A stretch of DNA of 64,000 nucleotides from UBA2588 sp964343075 (GTDB lineage Bacteria; Chloroflexota; Dehalococcoidia; Lucifugimonadales; UBA3495), in NCBI GenBank assembly GCA_964343075.1, contig CAYFGT010000009.1, positions 1 to 64,000 of the forward strand. Direction: 5' to 3'. Positions 52,564 through 61,671 of this stretch are shown here, in pieces (within the stretch, counting starts at the first letter, position 1; every line of letters starts with the position of its first letter). Under the pieces are notes generated by a model. It worked only from the letters and a program-made list of their open reading frames with translations. It was not told the origin of the DNA and made no database searches. Made by a program: the position numbers and the translations under genes.

Positions 52564-53769
52564 ATGAGAAATAATAAAGATTTCCGCTATTTGTTAGTTG
52601 GGAATTTTTTTGGTAACTGTGCAGTATGGTTACAATTTGTGAGTGTGGGCTGGCTTACTTATGATCTTACAGGGTCTGGGATCCAATCTATGATGACTGT
52701 TGCTATTCGAGCTATCCCTACGTTATTACTGAGCCCTGTAGGTGGTGTTTGGGCTGACAAAATGAGTCGAAATAAATTGGCTGCGGTATCTCAAATGTTT
52801 ACAGCGATCACAGCACTAATTTTCGCGTTTGCATTGGTCTTGGGTTTGGTCGATAACGTTATTTATATTTATGCGTATATGATATGTACTGGATTAGGAT
52901 TTGCGGTGACTCAACCGGTTAGGCAAGCTTTGATAGCTAACACAGTGAGACCGGAAGATTTGGGGAATGCTCTGGCGCTTAATGCAATGACTGTTACTTC
53001 AATGAGGCTATTAGGAGCAGTTATTGCTGGATCATTAATAGTGTATGTTGACTATCAATGGAACTTTTTTGTCGAAACTGCTCTTTATATAGGTATGACT
53101 GTTTTGCAAATACCTATGAAAACCCCATTTACTGATAAACGAACTGCTGAAATTAAATCTCTTTATGGGGATTTGTTAAGTGGAATTGGGTATATTGTGA
53201 AGAATACGACTGTATTACGACTAATGATTTTGAACTTTTTGAGAACCGTTGTTTTTACTCCTGTTTTATTATTGCTACCCTATTACACATCTGAAGCTTT
53301 GGGAGCTGAGGCTGATATTGGAACATTGATGATAATAATGATGGGAATAGCTGGAGTATTATCTAGTTTATACATATCCACATTTGGATATGTTATTAGA
53401 AAAGGGTTTATTGGTCCTGTCACATTGATTGGTGGCGGAATCGTTATCCTTACGCTAGGTATGTCAGATATTATATGGGTATCAGTTCCTATAATGTTGC
53501 TGCTGGGGGTGTGTCAAACTCATTTTATAGTTAGTAATCAAACTTTAATTCAAGAAACCGTGCCTGATGAATATCGAGGGCGAGTATCAAGTGTGTGGCA
53601 TTACGAACAAGGACTAATACCACTTTCTACGTTGGCTATAGGATTGATTGCTACTAATCCCCTTTGGGATATTGGTATATCAAACAGTTTAATTATTACT
53701 GGTCTATTTACTATCATTTTGAGTGCAATATTGCTTTTATGGTACAAGGATATTGCAAGACTAAAATAG
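52564..53769 (+). CDS. MFS exporter (EntS/MFS_3 type)
   Basis: A 401-residue major facilitator resembling the enterobactin-exporter group: RYLLVGNFFGNCAVWLQFVSVGWLTYDLT, ADKMSRNKLAA in loop 2-3, and QTLIQETVPDEYRGRVSSVW late. Twelve helices are likely. The group commonly exports drugs, siderophores or other metabolites, unlike the uptake-type MFS genes elsewhere here. It precedes the hydroxyisobutyrate-dehydrogenase-like gene by 22 bases. Confidence 0.85.
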   Translation: MRNNKDFRYLLVGNFFGNCAVWLQFVSVGWLTYDLTGSGIQSMMTVAIRAIPTLLLSPVGGVWADKMSRNKLAAVSQMFTAITALIFAFALVLGLVDNVIYIYAYMICTGLGFAVTQPVRQALIANTVRPEDLGNALALNAMTVTSMRLLGAVIAGSLIVYVDYQWNFFVETALYIGMTVLQIPMKTPFTDKRTAEIKSLYGDLLSGIGYIVKNTTVLRLMILNFLRTVVFTPVLLLLPYYTSEALGAEADIGTLMIIMMGIAGVLSSLYISTFGYVIRKGFIGPVTLIGGGIVILTLGMSDIIWVSVPIMLLLGVCQTHFIVSNQTLIQETVPDEYRGRVSSVWHYEQGLIPLSTLAIGLIATNPLWDIGISNSLIITGLFTIILSAILLLWYKDIARLK

Positions 53770-53791
53770 GATTTAAATATTAGGAGGTTAT

Positions 53792-54685
53792 ATGGATATT
53801 GGATTTGTAGGACTAGGAAATATGGGAGGCCCCATGGCTGTTAATATGGCAAAAAAAGGCCATAAATTAACTGTTCATGATTTGAGGAAAGAGTCGGCTA
53901 TCGAGCTACTGGAAATGGGTGCAGATTGGTCGGATACCCCAAAAGGCGTCGTTAGTAACAATGAAGTGGTATTTACTTCATTGCCAGTTCCGAGAGATGT
54001 TGAAACAGTAGTTCTTGGAGAGAATGGCATAATTGAAGGAACCACAGGGGATAATATATATGTTGATTTATCAACTAACTCTCCCACAATTATCAGACGG
54101 ATTCACGACGAATGTGCCCAAAAAGGCATTAAAGTTTTAGATGCACCAGTGAGTGGTGGCACTTACGGAGCTGCTGCCGGAACACTAGCTGTTATGGTGG
54201 GTGGTGATGAAGAGACTTTTAATCAAATCAAACCAGCGTTGGATGCGATAGGTTCCCATGTTGTTTACTGCGGACCTATTGGAAATGGTATGGTAACAAA
54301 GATTTGTAATAATCTTCTTAGTATGGGAATTGGAGTTTTGATGTCTGAAGCTCTTACACTTGGAGTAAAAGCTGGAATGGATTTGGAGACTTTGGCTGAT
54401 GTGATAACCAATAGTACCGGGGGCAATAAAAGATTGGCTGATAAGTTCCCAAGATTTTTGTTTCAGGGTAACTTCGAACCTGGGTTTGCGACAGCTTTAG
54501 CAGCAAAAGACGTTAGATTAGCTACAGATCTTGGTAGAGAATACGGGATTCCTATGGAATTGTCTAATTTAGTGGATCAAAGGCATGTAGAAGCACTATT
54601 TAGAGGCTGGGGTCATGAAGACTCTGACGCGGTAGCTAAGTTACAGGAAGAAAAATCAGGAATCCAACTACGCACCAAGAAATAG
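53792..54685 (+). CDS. 3-hydroxyisobutyrate dehydrogenase-family NAD(P)-dependent oxidoreductase
   Basis: A 297-residue beta-hydroxyacid dehydrogenase. The nucleotide fold GFVGLGNMGGPMAVNM opens the protein, VDLSTNSP and DAPVSGGTYGAAAGTL form the substrate loop, and K170 (GNGMVTKICNN) is the catalytic lysine. It oxidises or reduces a 3-hydroxyacid or tartronate-semialdehyde-like compound. AGGAGG precedes the ATG. It pairs with the following SDR gene. A second homologue is at 59117-60067. Confidence 0.9.
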   Translation: MDIGFVGLGNMGGPMAVNMAKKGHKLTVHDLRKESAIELLEMGADWSDTPKGVVSNNEVVFTSLPVPRDVETVVLGENGIIEGTTGDNIYVDLSTNSPTIIRRIHDECAQKGIKVLDAPVSGGTYGAAAGTLAVMVGGDEETFNQIKPALDAIGSHVVYCGPIGNGMVTKICNNLLSMGIGVLMSEALTLGVKAGMDLETLADVITNSTGGNKRLADKFPRFLFQGNFEPGFATALAAKDVRLATDLGREYGIPMELSNLVDQRHVEALFRGWGHEDSDAVAKLQEEKSGIQLRTKK

Positions 54686-54721
54686 AATGGATTTTCATTA
54701 ACATGAAAAAGGAGACATGGC

Positions 54722-55525
54722 ATGGGAAGACTTGCAGGGAAAGTAGCCATTGTTACGGGGGCAGGATCCAGTGGACCTGGTGTAGGAACAGGTAAAGCTA
54801 CGTCAATATTATTTGCTAGAGAAGGTGCAAAAGTATTGCTAGTGGATATGAATGAATCTGCGGCAAATGAAACTTTGAAAGAAATCACCAAAGAAAATGG
54901 TGTAGGAGCTGTTTTTAGGTGTGATGTTACAAAGGCAAAAGATTGCCAGAACATGTCGGATTTTGCTGTGTCTGAATTTGGCAGAATAGATATATTGTTC
55001 AATAATGTAGGTATTAGCGGGCCAGGATCCACGACCGATGTACAGGAAGATGTTTGGGACAAAGTTCTAGATATCAATCTAAAAAGTATGATGCTTACCA
55101 GTAAATATGTTGTCCCGCATATGATCCAAACAGATGGTGGTTCAATCATAAACATATCTTCCATAGTTGGTCTAAGATCAGGAGGAGGTCGCCCGAGTAT
55201 TCCGTATGCGGCATCCAAAGGTGGCGTAATCGCATTAACAAAATCAATGGCGGTTCAATTAGGTAGAGATAATGTAAGGGTGAATTGTATTGCACCTGGG
55301 CACATCTATACTCCTATGGTAAGCAGGATGACACCTGAAATGAGAGCAAAACGCAGGACAGCTGGACCGTTAGGAACAGAAGGCACAGCTTGGGACATCG
55401 CATGGGCTAATGTGTTTTTGGGAAGTGATGAATCCAGATGGATTTCTGGTATAACAATGCCGATTGATGCAGGGCTTCTAGCCGCTACCCCATTATCTGT
55501 TTATGATAGCATCAGATCTGAATAG
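54722..55525 (+). CDS. Short-chain dehydrogenase/reductase
   Basis: A 267-residue classical SDR. The cofactor loop TGAGSSGPGVGTGKA is longer than usual, NNVGISGPG follows, and the catalytic set is complete: Ser in NISSIVGLRS, and YAASKGG supplies Tyr and Lys. AGGAGACATGGC precedes the start. It follows the hydroxyisobutyrate-dehydrogenase-like gene by 36 bases and ends one base from the convergent sulfatase. Confidence 0.9.
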   Translation: MGRLAGKVAIVTGAGSSGPGVGTGKATSILFAREGAKVLLVDMNESAANETLKEITKENGVGAVFRCDVTKAKDCQNMSDFAVSEFGRIDILFNNVGISGPGSTTDVQEDVWDKVLDINLKSMMLTSKYVVPHMIQTDGGSIINISSIVGLRSGGGRPSIPYAASKGGVIALTKSMAVQLGRDNVRVNCIAPGHIYTPMVSRMTPEMRAKRRTAGPLGTEGTAWDIAWANVFLGSDESRWISGITMPIDAGLLAATPLSVYDSIRSE

Positions 55526-55526
55526 A

Positions 55527-57014
55527 CTATAAATCAGGTAACGGAACAGTATCTCCAGTACGGTTTTGCCATATTCGTATACGAGCTGCCATGTCTCGAA
55601 TTCTATCTAGGTGTTTGGGATCATTGAATAGATTGGTTTCTTCGTGAGGGTCAGTGTTTAGGTCGAATAATTCATTTTGGTCTCCAGAACAGAGATTTAG
55701 TTTCCAGCGATTAACAATAATTGATCTCCACATAGAATGATTCATCCTATCTATTTCAGGAGTTGCCTGTCCACGATCAAAGTGTCCTTCACGGATTCCA
55801 TTCCATTCTACAACGACGTCGGTCTCGTCAAGAGAATTAGTGCCACAGAGTACGGCCAGACGAGATTCTCCGTGTAAATATTCTGGAATATCTTGATTTA
55901 ATAAATCGAGAATTGTAGGAACTAGATCTATTTGGCTGAAACTACCATCAATTTCAGTTGGTGATTTCGATAATGATGGCACACTGATCAATAAGGGTAC
56001 TCGTGCGGATTCTTCATAAAAAGATCTTTTTTCTAACATGGCATGATCTCCAAGGAGATCACCGTGGTCACTAGTGAAAACAATAATTGTGTCATTAGTT
56101 AAATCTGCGCGTTCTAGAGCAGATGTGATTTTACCAACCATTTTATCCACAAGGGAGACGGTACCATAGTAATGAGCTCTCAACCGTCGCCAGCCTGCTT
56201 CTGTAGTTACATCTTCTCCGACAGCTGCCCATGTACTCATGTATTGATCTTTAGAAGGATCACCATGGTCCAAATATTGGAGATAGTATTCGGATTTTAG
56301 TCTATTAAGTAAAGACACATTTTCTGGCTTTTTCAGGAACGTGGGCCCTACTGGTAGTTCTTCTGGATCATATGTATCTTGCATAGGTCCTATGTATGGA
56401 GAATGAGGCTCTATACAACTGACATACATAATAAAAGGATCTTCTTTATGTGTATCGATAAACTCTGCAGCTCTATCTCCTAAGTAAGGCGCCATTTGGT
56501 ATTCTTCTGGGAATGAAACTACGTAGTTATGGCTAAAAGTGTCCACTTTGCCGTCTGTTTTGTCTGGGACAAATCCATTATCTACTAGATGTTGATGATA
56601 ATCACTACGACTGGATATGGGGCCTCCTCGTACGAATTTCCCTTCATATCCGTCTTCTGTGCTAATCCATGTGTCAAAACCATGTTGTGCGGTATCTCCA
56701 TGGCCTAGGTGCCACTTCCCAAAATATCCACAAGTGTACTCATTAGATACCATTTCTGCGATCGAATTTACTTCAGTAGACAATTCAATGCCGTTTAATA
56801 CGGGACCGGCGGCATGCGGATAGAGTCCCGTAATAATCGATGCTCTAGAAGGAGTACATACGGGTTGTGTTACATATGCATTTTTGAAGATGAAGCTTCT
56901 ATTTGCTAGGTCATTAAGGTTGGGTGTTTGAATCCAGTCATTACCGTAACAGGCCATTGTGTCTTGTCGTTGTTGATCACTAAATATGAATATTAGATTT
57001 GGCTTTTTGCTCAT
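55527..57014 (-). CDS. Type I (formylglycine) sulfatase
   Basis: A 495-residue arylsulfatase-family enzyme. The maturation motif is C53-T-P-S-R, where Cys becomes formylglycine. The calcium site uses D13 (FSDQQRQD), and TSDHGDLLGDH supplies further ligands. It hydrolyses sulfate esters or related compounds; without a signal peptide it appears cytoplasmic. ATG 57014 has GGAG upstream; the frame extending to 57059 would run into the upstream gene. It is directly downstream of a formylglycine-generating enzyme. Confidence 0.92.
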   Translation of the reverse strand: MSKKPNLIFIFSDQQRQDTMACYGNDWIQTPNLNDLANRSFIFKNAYVTQPVCTPSRASIITGLYPHAAGPVLNGIELSTEVNSIAEMVSNEYTCGYFGKWHLGHGDTAQHGFDTWISTEDGYEGKFVRGGPISSRSDYHQHLVDNGFVPDKTDGKVDTFSHNYVVSFPEEYQMAPYLGDRAAEFIDTHKEDPFIMYVSCIEPHSPYIGPMQDTYDPEELPVGPTFLKKPENVSLLNRLKSEYYLQYLDHGDPSKDQYMSTWAAVGEDVTTEAGWRRLRAHYYGTVSLVDKMVGKITSALERADLTNDTIIVFTSDHGDLLGDHAMLEKRSFYEESARVPLLISVPSLSKSPTEIDGSFSQIDLVPTILDLLNQDIPEYLHGESRLAVLCGTNSLDETDVVVEWNGIREGHFDRGQATPEIDRMNHSMWRSIIVNRWKLNLCSGDQNELFDLNTDPHEETNLFNDPKHLDRIRDMAARIRIWQNRTGDTVPLPDL

Positions 57015-57037
57015 GGATTTATCTCCAGTAGATATTT

Positions 57038-58009
57038 TTACTTCACGTCCGTAACACACCGGAAACCTAAGTTTCCGGTAGAGCTATCTGGAGTGTTAGA
57101 ACTTCGTGCAGCTATTCTGTATCTATTACAGTAGGAATCATGACATAAATAGGACCCACCTTTTATTGTTTTATACGTTCCGGGTGAGGGATCTTGGGGG
57201 AATTTTGTTAACGTATCGCTGGAATGATTAGTTGTGAACCAGTCTGAACACCATTCCCAAACATTTCCTGCCATATTGTACAATCCGAAATTGTTAGGGC
57301 TGAATGTATTTACTGGAGCGGTGCCTATGAATCCGTCTAATTGCGTGTTATTACTGGGGAAAGTACCCTGCCACACATTACACATATATTTGTTATCTAT
57401 CATAAGGTCATCTCCCCAAGGGTATTTTATTTGATTTAACCCTCCTGTTGCTGCGTACTCCCATTCCGCTTCGGTAGGCAATCTTTTTTTTGACCAGTTA
57501 CAATATTCAACAGCATCATTCCAAGATATATGAACGACCGGATGATTCCCTCGTGTTTCTATAGATGAATCAGGTCCTTCTGGGTTGGTCCAATCAGCTC
57601 CTTTTACTACCAACCACCAAGGGGTCGCCGGGGGACTCACGTTATTGTGACTTAAAGTTTCTTCTGATATGAAGTTTTTAAACACGAATGACCATCCATA
57701 TCGTTCGGCTTCGGTGACATACCCCGTAGACCTGACAAAATCGTTGAATTGTTGGTTAGTTACCGCCCAGCGGTCAATGTAAAATGGGCTGATTTCTACT
57801 TGTCTGGTGGGACCTTCCCCATCATACGGATAACCTAATTGGTCGTCACTACCCATTGTGAATGTCCCGCCGTTAATGTATACCATTGAGGGGTCGTTAT
57901 CTGCTATTTGTGATGTATTTGATGTTAAAGGAGCAGATAAGTTAGGACTTATGGATGAGAAGGTGTTCCTGTCCACAGTGCAGCAGGAAGAATTTTCATG
58001 CTGGGTCAA
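57038..58009 (-). CDS. Formylglycine-generating enzyme (SUMF1/FGE)
   Basis: A 323-residue FGE that oxidises the sulfatase Cys to formylglycine using oxygen and copper. The core begins at VYINGGTFTMGSDD (about residue 43). GLYNMAGNVWEWCSDW and the active-site stretch GGSYLCHDSYCNRYR supply C289 and C294, the two Cu-binding cysteines of true FGE, followed by NTPDSSTGNLGFRC. Many SUMF1-like proteins lack these cysteines. The gene lies between a DUF4349 lipoprotein (four-base overlap) and the sulfatase. Confidence 0.93.
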   Translation of the reverse strand: MTQHENSSCCTVDRNTFSSISPNLSAPLTSNTSQIADNDPSMVYINGGTFTMGSDDQLGYPYDGEGPTRQVEISPFYIDRWAVTNQQFNDFVRSTGYVTEAERYGWSFVFKNFISEETLSHNNVSPPATPWWLVVKGADWTNPEGPDSSIETRGNHPVVHISWNDAVEYCNWSKKRLPTEAEWEYAATGGLNQIKYPWGDDLMIDNKYMCNVWQGTFPSNNTQLDGFIGTAPVNTFSPNNFGLYNMAGNVWEWCSDWFTTNHSSDTLTKFPQDPSPGTYKTIKGGSYLCHDSYCNRYRIAARSSNTPDSSTGNLGFRCVTDVK

Positions 58010-59112
58010 GATTGCTCCTTTCTAGATATTAACCAGATTATAGCTCCTAGAATGGTTATTATTAGAGTTGTAACTATCGAAGTAATAGCATTTGGTGTTA
58101 AATATCTGGATTCGGTTAGAGTTACAGTAATCCTAGAGTCAATTTTACCTGCGATTTTTTCATTGGCATTTTGAGGTTCATTAGTGAATTTGTTTTTGAT
58201 TGTGCCTAAACTCTCAATAAATTTAAAAGTTTTATCAAACGAGCTTCTCTTGATTAATATTGATACCTCTATACTTTGAGCGCCGTCTTTGTAATTTGAT
58301 GAAATGTATTCAACATTCCCATCGTCGTTTTCGATAAAGTTGGTTATTGTGTTTAGATTTTGAGTTACATTAGATGTGGATAATTCCATTACACCATAGG
58401 GTGCTCCGGTGCTATTACTATAAGGAGTAACTAAGCTTATATTGATTGTGGACATTAGTATTTTACTGTCATAATACTTGAGCCTTCCTTCTATTGATTC
58501 AATTTCAGAACGAATTCTGGATAGTTCCCTCTCGACGGCAACTATATCGGATATAGAAGTTGATTTATCCAGCAGATTCAGCAAACTCGTTTCTTCGCGT
58601 GTGTAATTTTTCAGACGCGCATTAAGGTCGATTAATTGCTCCGATACATCCTCTGCGCCAATAGATTTGTTTAACACGATACCCAGGCTTTCTAGTTTAT
58701 CCATGAAGTGGTAAAACTCGTTCTGAGGTATTCTGAGTGTTATATTGGCATTCTGGTTGTAGTCTGTTCCATAGCTGTTCAGGTGTTCTACATAACCATT
58801 ATTATTAGTGGCCATTTGCTTAATGGTGCTCAAATTAGCTTCTATCGAATCAACTTCTATTGTGATTGATCCGGTGTAAATTTCGCTTGAGTCATCAGTG
58901 TTTAGGGATGACTTACTGTGATTTGTGGAAGGCTCGGGCATTATGCTCATTTCACTAACTTGGGAAACTATCGGAGATGACATTATCGAGTCTTCCATCA
59001 CATATTCCGCAGACATGTCACTGTTGGATGTAGGCCAAATGGAACATCCAACAGTTAACAACATTATCAATATTGTAAGAATGCCTGTGGTATGGAAATA
59101 GCGGGTAAGCAT
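58006..59112 (-). CDS. DUF4349-domain lipoprotein with C-terminal membrane helix
   Basis: A 368-residue exported protein. The lipobox LLTVGC puts the acylated Cys at about residue 23. After a Ser-rich linker, the DUF4349 region begins with YTGSITIEVDSIEANLSTIKQMA and has a helical hairpin (ELSRIRSEIESIEGRL) and ends with a membrane helix. The function of DUF4349 is not established. It overlaps the FGE gene by four bases, so it is translationally coupled to the sulfatase-maturation pair. Confidence 0.85.
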   Translation of the reverse strand: MLTRYFHTTGILTILIMLLTVGCSIWPTSNSDMSAEYVMEDSIMSSPIVSQVSEMSIMPEPSTNHSKSSLNTDDSSEIYTGSITIEVDSIEANLSTIKQMATNNNGYVEHLNSYGTDYNQNANITLRIPQNEFYHFMDKLESLGIVLNKSIGAEDVSEQLIDLNARLKNYTREETSLLNLLDKSTSISDIVAVERELSRIRSEIESIEGRLKYYDSKILMSTINISLVTPYSNSTGAPYGVMELSTSNVTQNLNTITNFIENDDGNVEYISSNYKDGAQSIEVSILIKRSSFDKTFKFIESLGTIKNKFTNEPQNANEKIAGKIDSRITVTLTESRYLTPNAITSIVTTLIITILGAIIWLISRKEQS

Positions 59113-59116
59113 TTAT

Positions 59117-60067
59117 TTACTCTTCATCTGGGTGAGTACTGATGAATTTACCTGCTTTGTTAGCATCGATATCAGCCCGCAATTCTACACCGGCTGCTTC
59201 TTCTTGAAGTTTAGTTGTAATACTACTATCTGATTCAGCCCAGCCTCTGTTTAGACAAGATGCTGAAATCTGTTCAGATAAATTAGCTATTGGCATAGGA
59301 ACATTATATTCTCTGCCTAATTCAGTAGCTAGCGCTATATCTTTATGTGCTAGTTGGAGTGCAAAAGATGCAGGTTCATAATTTCCTGTAAATGCCATTC
59401 TAGGCAACCCTTCGTGCAGCACACGCATCCTACCTAGAGATCCTCTTCTTATTGCTTCCCACAATAATTCTAAATCTACTCCTGCTTTTACCCCTAAAGT
59501 TAAGCCTTCGACAATCGCTTGTCTCACGCCATGCCCAATCATGTTGTGGGCTAGTTTAGCTATAGTTCCTGCGCCAATTTCTCCGCAGTATGTTACTTTG
59601 TCTCCGAATGAATCTAAGAGAGGTTTTACTCTGTCATAGATTTCGCGATTACCTCCAACCATTACCGCTAGATTTCCACTCGATGCACCAGTTTTCCCTC
59701 CACTGACCGGTGCATCTAAAACATATGCACCTTTCTCTCTGTAGATAGGTTCAAGTTCCCGTATTAATGTAGGTCTACTAGTGGATAAATCGATGTAAAT
59801 AGTCCCAGGCTGAATTCCTTCAAGAATCCCTTCTTTTGTTGTTGATACTAATTCGACTTCTTTGGGCCCAGGTAAGGAAGTGAACACCACATTACAGCGA
59901 GTGGCTACATCAGCAGGTGAACTACCTAGAGAAGCTCCGCCTTCTAGTAATGGCTTAGTCATTTCTTCTCTGAGATCATACACAACCATTGGGTATCCAG
60001 CTTTTTGGATATTTAGCGACATCCCTCCGCCCATGTTACCGAGTCCTATAAATCCAACTGTTTCCAT
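59117..60067 (-). CDS. 3-hydroxyisobutyrate dehydrogenase-family NAD(P)-dependent oxidoreductase
   Basis: A 316-residue homologue of the gene at 53792. GFIGLGNMGGGMSLNI, YIDLSTSRP, DAPVSGGKTGASSGNL and K171 (GAGTIAKLAHN) are conserved. It is the first gene of the minus-strand operon that continues with DUF4349, FGE and sulfatase, four bases before the lipoprotein gene. The C terminus is about 20 residues longer than its paralogue. Confidence 0.9.
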   Translation of the reverse strand: METVGFIGLGNMGGGMSLNIQKAGYPMVVYDLREEMTKPLLEGGASLGSSPADVATRCNVVFTSLPGPKEVELVSTTKEGILEGIQPGTIYIDLSTSRPTLIRELEPIYREKGAYVLDAPVSGGKTGASSGNLAVMVGGNREIYDRVKPLLDSFGDKVTYCGEIGAGTIAKLAHNMIGHGVRQAIVEGLTLGVKAGVDLELLWEAIRRGSLGRMRVLHEGLPRMAFTGNYEPASFALQLAHKDIALATELGREYNVPMPIANLSEQISASCLNRGWAESDSSITTKLQEEAAGVELRADIDANKAGKFISTHPDEE

Positions 60068-60096
60068 ACTAATTCTCCTATGGTATTGATAAGCGA

Positions 60097-60125
60097 ATTG
60101 TAGTTAAATGAGATTAAGCGGTCAA
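60097..60125 (-). promoter_or_regulatory. Promoter of the dehydrogenase-DUF4349-FGE-sulfatase operon
   Basis: On the minus strand TTGACC and TACAAT are exactly 17 bases apart, 30 bases before the start codon. Confidence 0.55.
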
Positions 60126-60136
60126 CAATAATTTAG

Positions 60137-60165
60137 TTGTAAATACATGTGGCCAAATATAGAAT
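60137..60165 (+). promoter_or_regulatory. Promoter of the GlcG-like gene
   Basis: TTGTAA and TAGAAT are exactly 17 bases apart, 28 bases before the ATG at 60193, which has GGAAGGAG upstream. It is divergent from the adjacent promoter. Confidence 0.5.
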
Positions 60166-60192
60166 GAATTCATTTCTGGAAGGAGTGAACCG

Positions 60193-60609
60193 ATGTATAC
60201 AAAAGAAGTTTTGAGTTTAGAACAAGTAAGACGTGCGATGAATACTATGTTGGACCAAGTACTTAAAGAGCCAGGACGGCCGGTCGCTATTGCTATTTTG
60301 GATGAAAATACGAATTTGCTAAATTATTCCAGAATGGATGGATGCAGATTAAATCCACAAAGTGTAGCTATAAGAAAAGCTTATACATCGGTGATGTTTG
60401 CACAGAATTCTTCAGACTTTGCAGAGAGACTTAAGAACGACAACAGACAGGTGACAGATTTTGGTAATCCTAGTTTGGTTGCTGTAAAAGGTGGAGTAGT
60501 TGTTTTGGGTAAGACCGGAGATGTCCTAGGGGGGATCGGGGTTAGTGGCTTAACCGCTGAAGAAGATGAAGAAATTGCTTTACTAGGATTGAAAGCGTTA
60601 GATTTATAA
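60193..60609 (+). CDS. GlcG/HbpS-family protein
   Basis: A 138-residue protein with the GlcG fold: RPVAIAILDENTNLLNYSRMDGC, SVAIRKAYTSV, and GGVVVLGKTGDVLGGIGVSG. Relatives include heme-binding HbpS and proteins next to glycolate oxidase or propanediol genes; most have no proven role. No signal peptide. It lies 24 bases before the NHL propeller gene and is likely co-transcribed with it. Confidence 0.87.
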   Translation: MYTKEVLSLEQVRRAMNTMLDQVLKEPGRPVAIAILDENTNLLNYSRMDGCRLNPQSVAIRKAYTSVMFAQNSSDFAERLKNDNRQVTDFGNPSLVAVKGGVVVLGKTGDVLGGIGVSGLTAEEDEEIALLGLKALDL

Positions 60610-60632
60610 GATTGTAGGAGAAAAACATTATT

Positions 60633-61664
60633 ATGGAATTTGAAACTGGAATAATTAATACATTTGTTGGTAGTGGAGAACTCGGCACTGAAGGAGATGG
60701 TGGTTTACATGATAAAGCGCAACTTAATGAACCGTTTATGTGTGCATTTGACTCGGATGGAAATTTGTTTTTTTGCGAAAGTAGAGGAAACAGAGTCCGT
60801 AAAGTTGATATGAAAACCGGTATAGTTAGTGGAATTGCAGGAACCGGAGGTATCGGTTATTCAGGGGATGGTGGACCGGCGATTGAAGCAACCTTTAATG
60901 AGCTTTATGGTCTTCAGGTGGATGTTAACGGTGATGTATATGTGGTTGATCGACTTAATAGTGTGGTGCGTAAAATTGATCAGTCTACTGGTGTTATAAA
61001 CACTGTTGCAGGTACAGGTGAAGCAGGTTATTCAGGTGATAATGGGCCAGGGACCGAAGCGATGTTAAATGAACCTAATGACTGTTTTCTTGATGGCAAA
61101 GGAGGTCTGTTAATCGCGGATGTTCAAGATCAAAGGATTCGTAGACTAGATTTGACATCTGGGATTATAACAACGTTTGCAGGTAATGGAGAGACTGGAC
61201 GCGATGGAGACGGTGGCCCAGCAACACAGGCGAGCATATTCGGGGCAAGAGCAGTTTGTACAGATTCTCAAGGTAACACATATATATGTGAACGAAATGG
61301 TAATGGCATAAGAATCGTTGATTCAAAAGGTGTCATGCATACTTATGCTGGCACAGGTGAAAGAGGCTACGAAGGAGATGGCGGTACTGCTATCGATGCA
61401 ACTTGGGGTGCTCCTAAAGCAATAAGATGTGATGTTAATGATAATTTAGTAGTGGTTGACACAGAAAATCACGCAATCAGAGTTATAGATAAAGATACTC
61501 ACTTAGTCACTACAGTTGCAGGAGGCAAATTAGGTGGTGATGGAGATGGAGGTCCAGCTACTAGTGCCGGGCTGGATAGGCCTCACGGCTGTGATATTGA
61601 CTCTAGCGGCAATATTTTTATCGCGGATAGTAATAACCATAGAATCCGGGTTGTTGGGGCTTGA
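60633..61664 (+). CDS. NHL-repeat six-bladed beta-propeller protein
   Basis: A 343-residue protein built from six NHL-like repeats of about 56 residues, each with a GDGGPA-type turn followed by a LxxPxxxxxDxxGNLxxxDxxNxxIRxxD blade. Examples are GYSGDGGPAIEATFNE and LGGDGDGGPATSAGLD. Such propellers act as lactonase-like enzymes or as binding platforms. No signal peptide is seen, so it is probably cytoplasmic. It follows the GlcG-like gene. Confidence 0.87.
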   Translation: MEFETGIINTFVGSGELGTEGDGGLHDKAQLNEPFMCAFDSDGNLFFCESRGNRVRKVDMKTGIVSGIAGTGGIGYSGDGGPAIEATFNELYGLQVDVNGDVYVVDRLNSVVRKIDQSTGVINTVAGTGEAGYSGDNGPGTEAMLNEPNDCFLDGKGGLLIADVQDQRIRRLDLTSGIITTFAGNGETGRDGDGGPATQASIFGARAVCTDSQGNTYICERNGNGIRIVDSKGVMHTYAGTGERGYEGDGGTAIDATWGAPKAIRCDVNDNLVVVDTENHAIRVIDKDTHLVTTVAGGKLGGDGDGGPATSAGLDRPHGCDIDSSGNIFIADSNNHRIRVVGA

Positions 61665-61671
61665 ATTGGTA

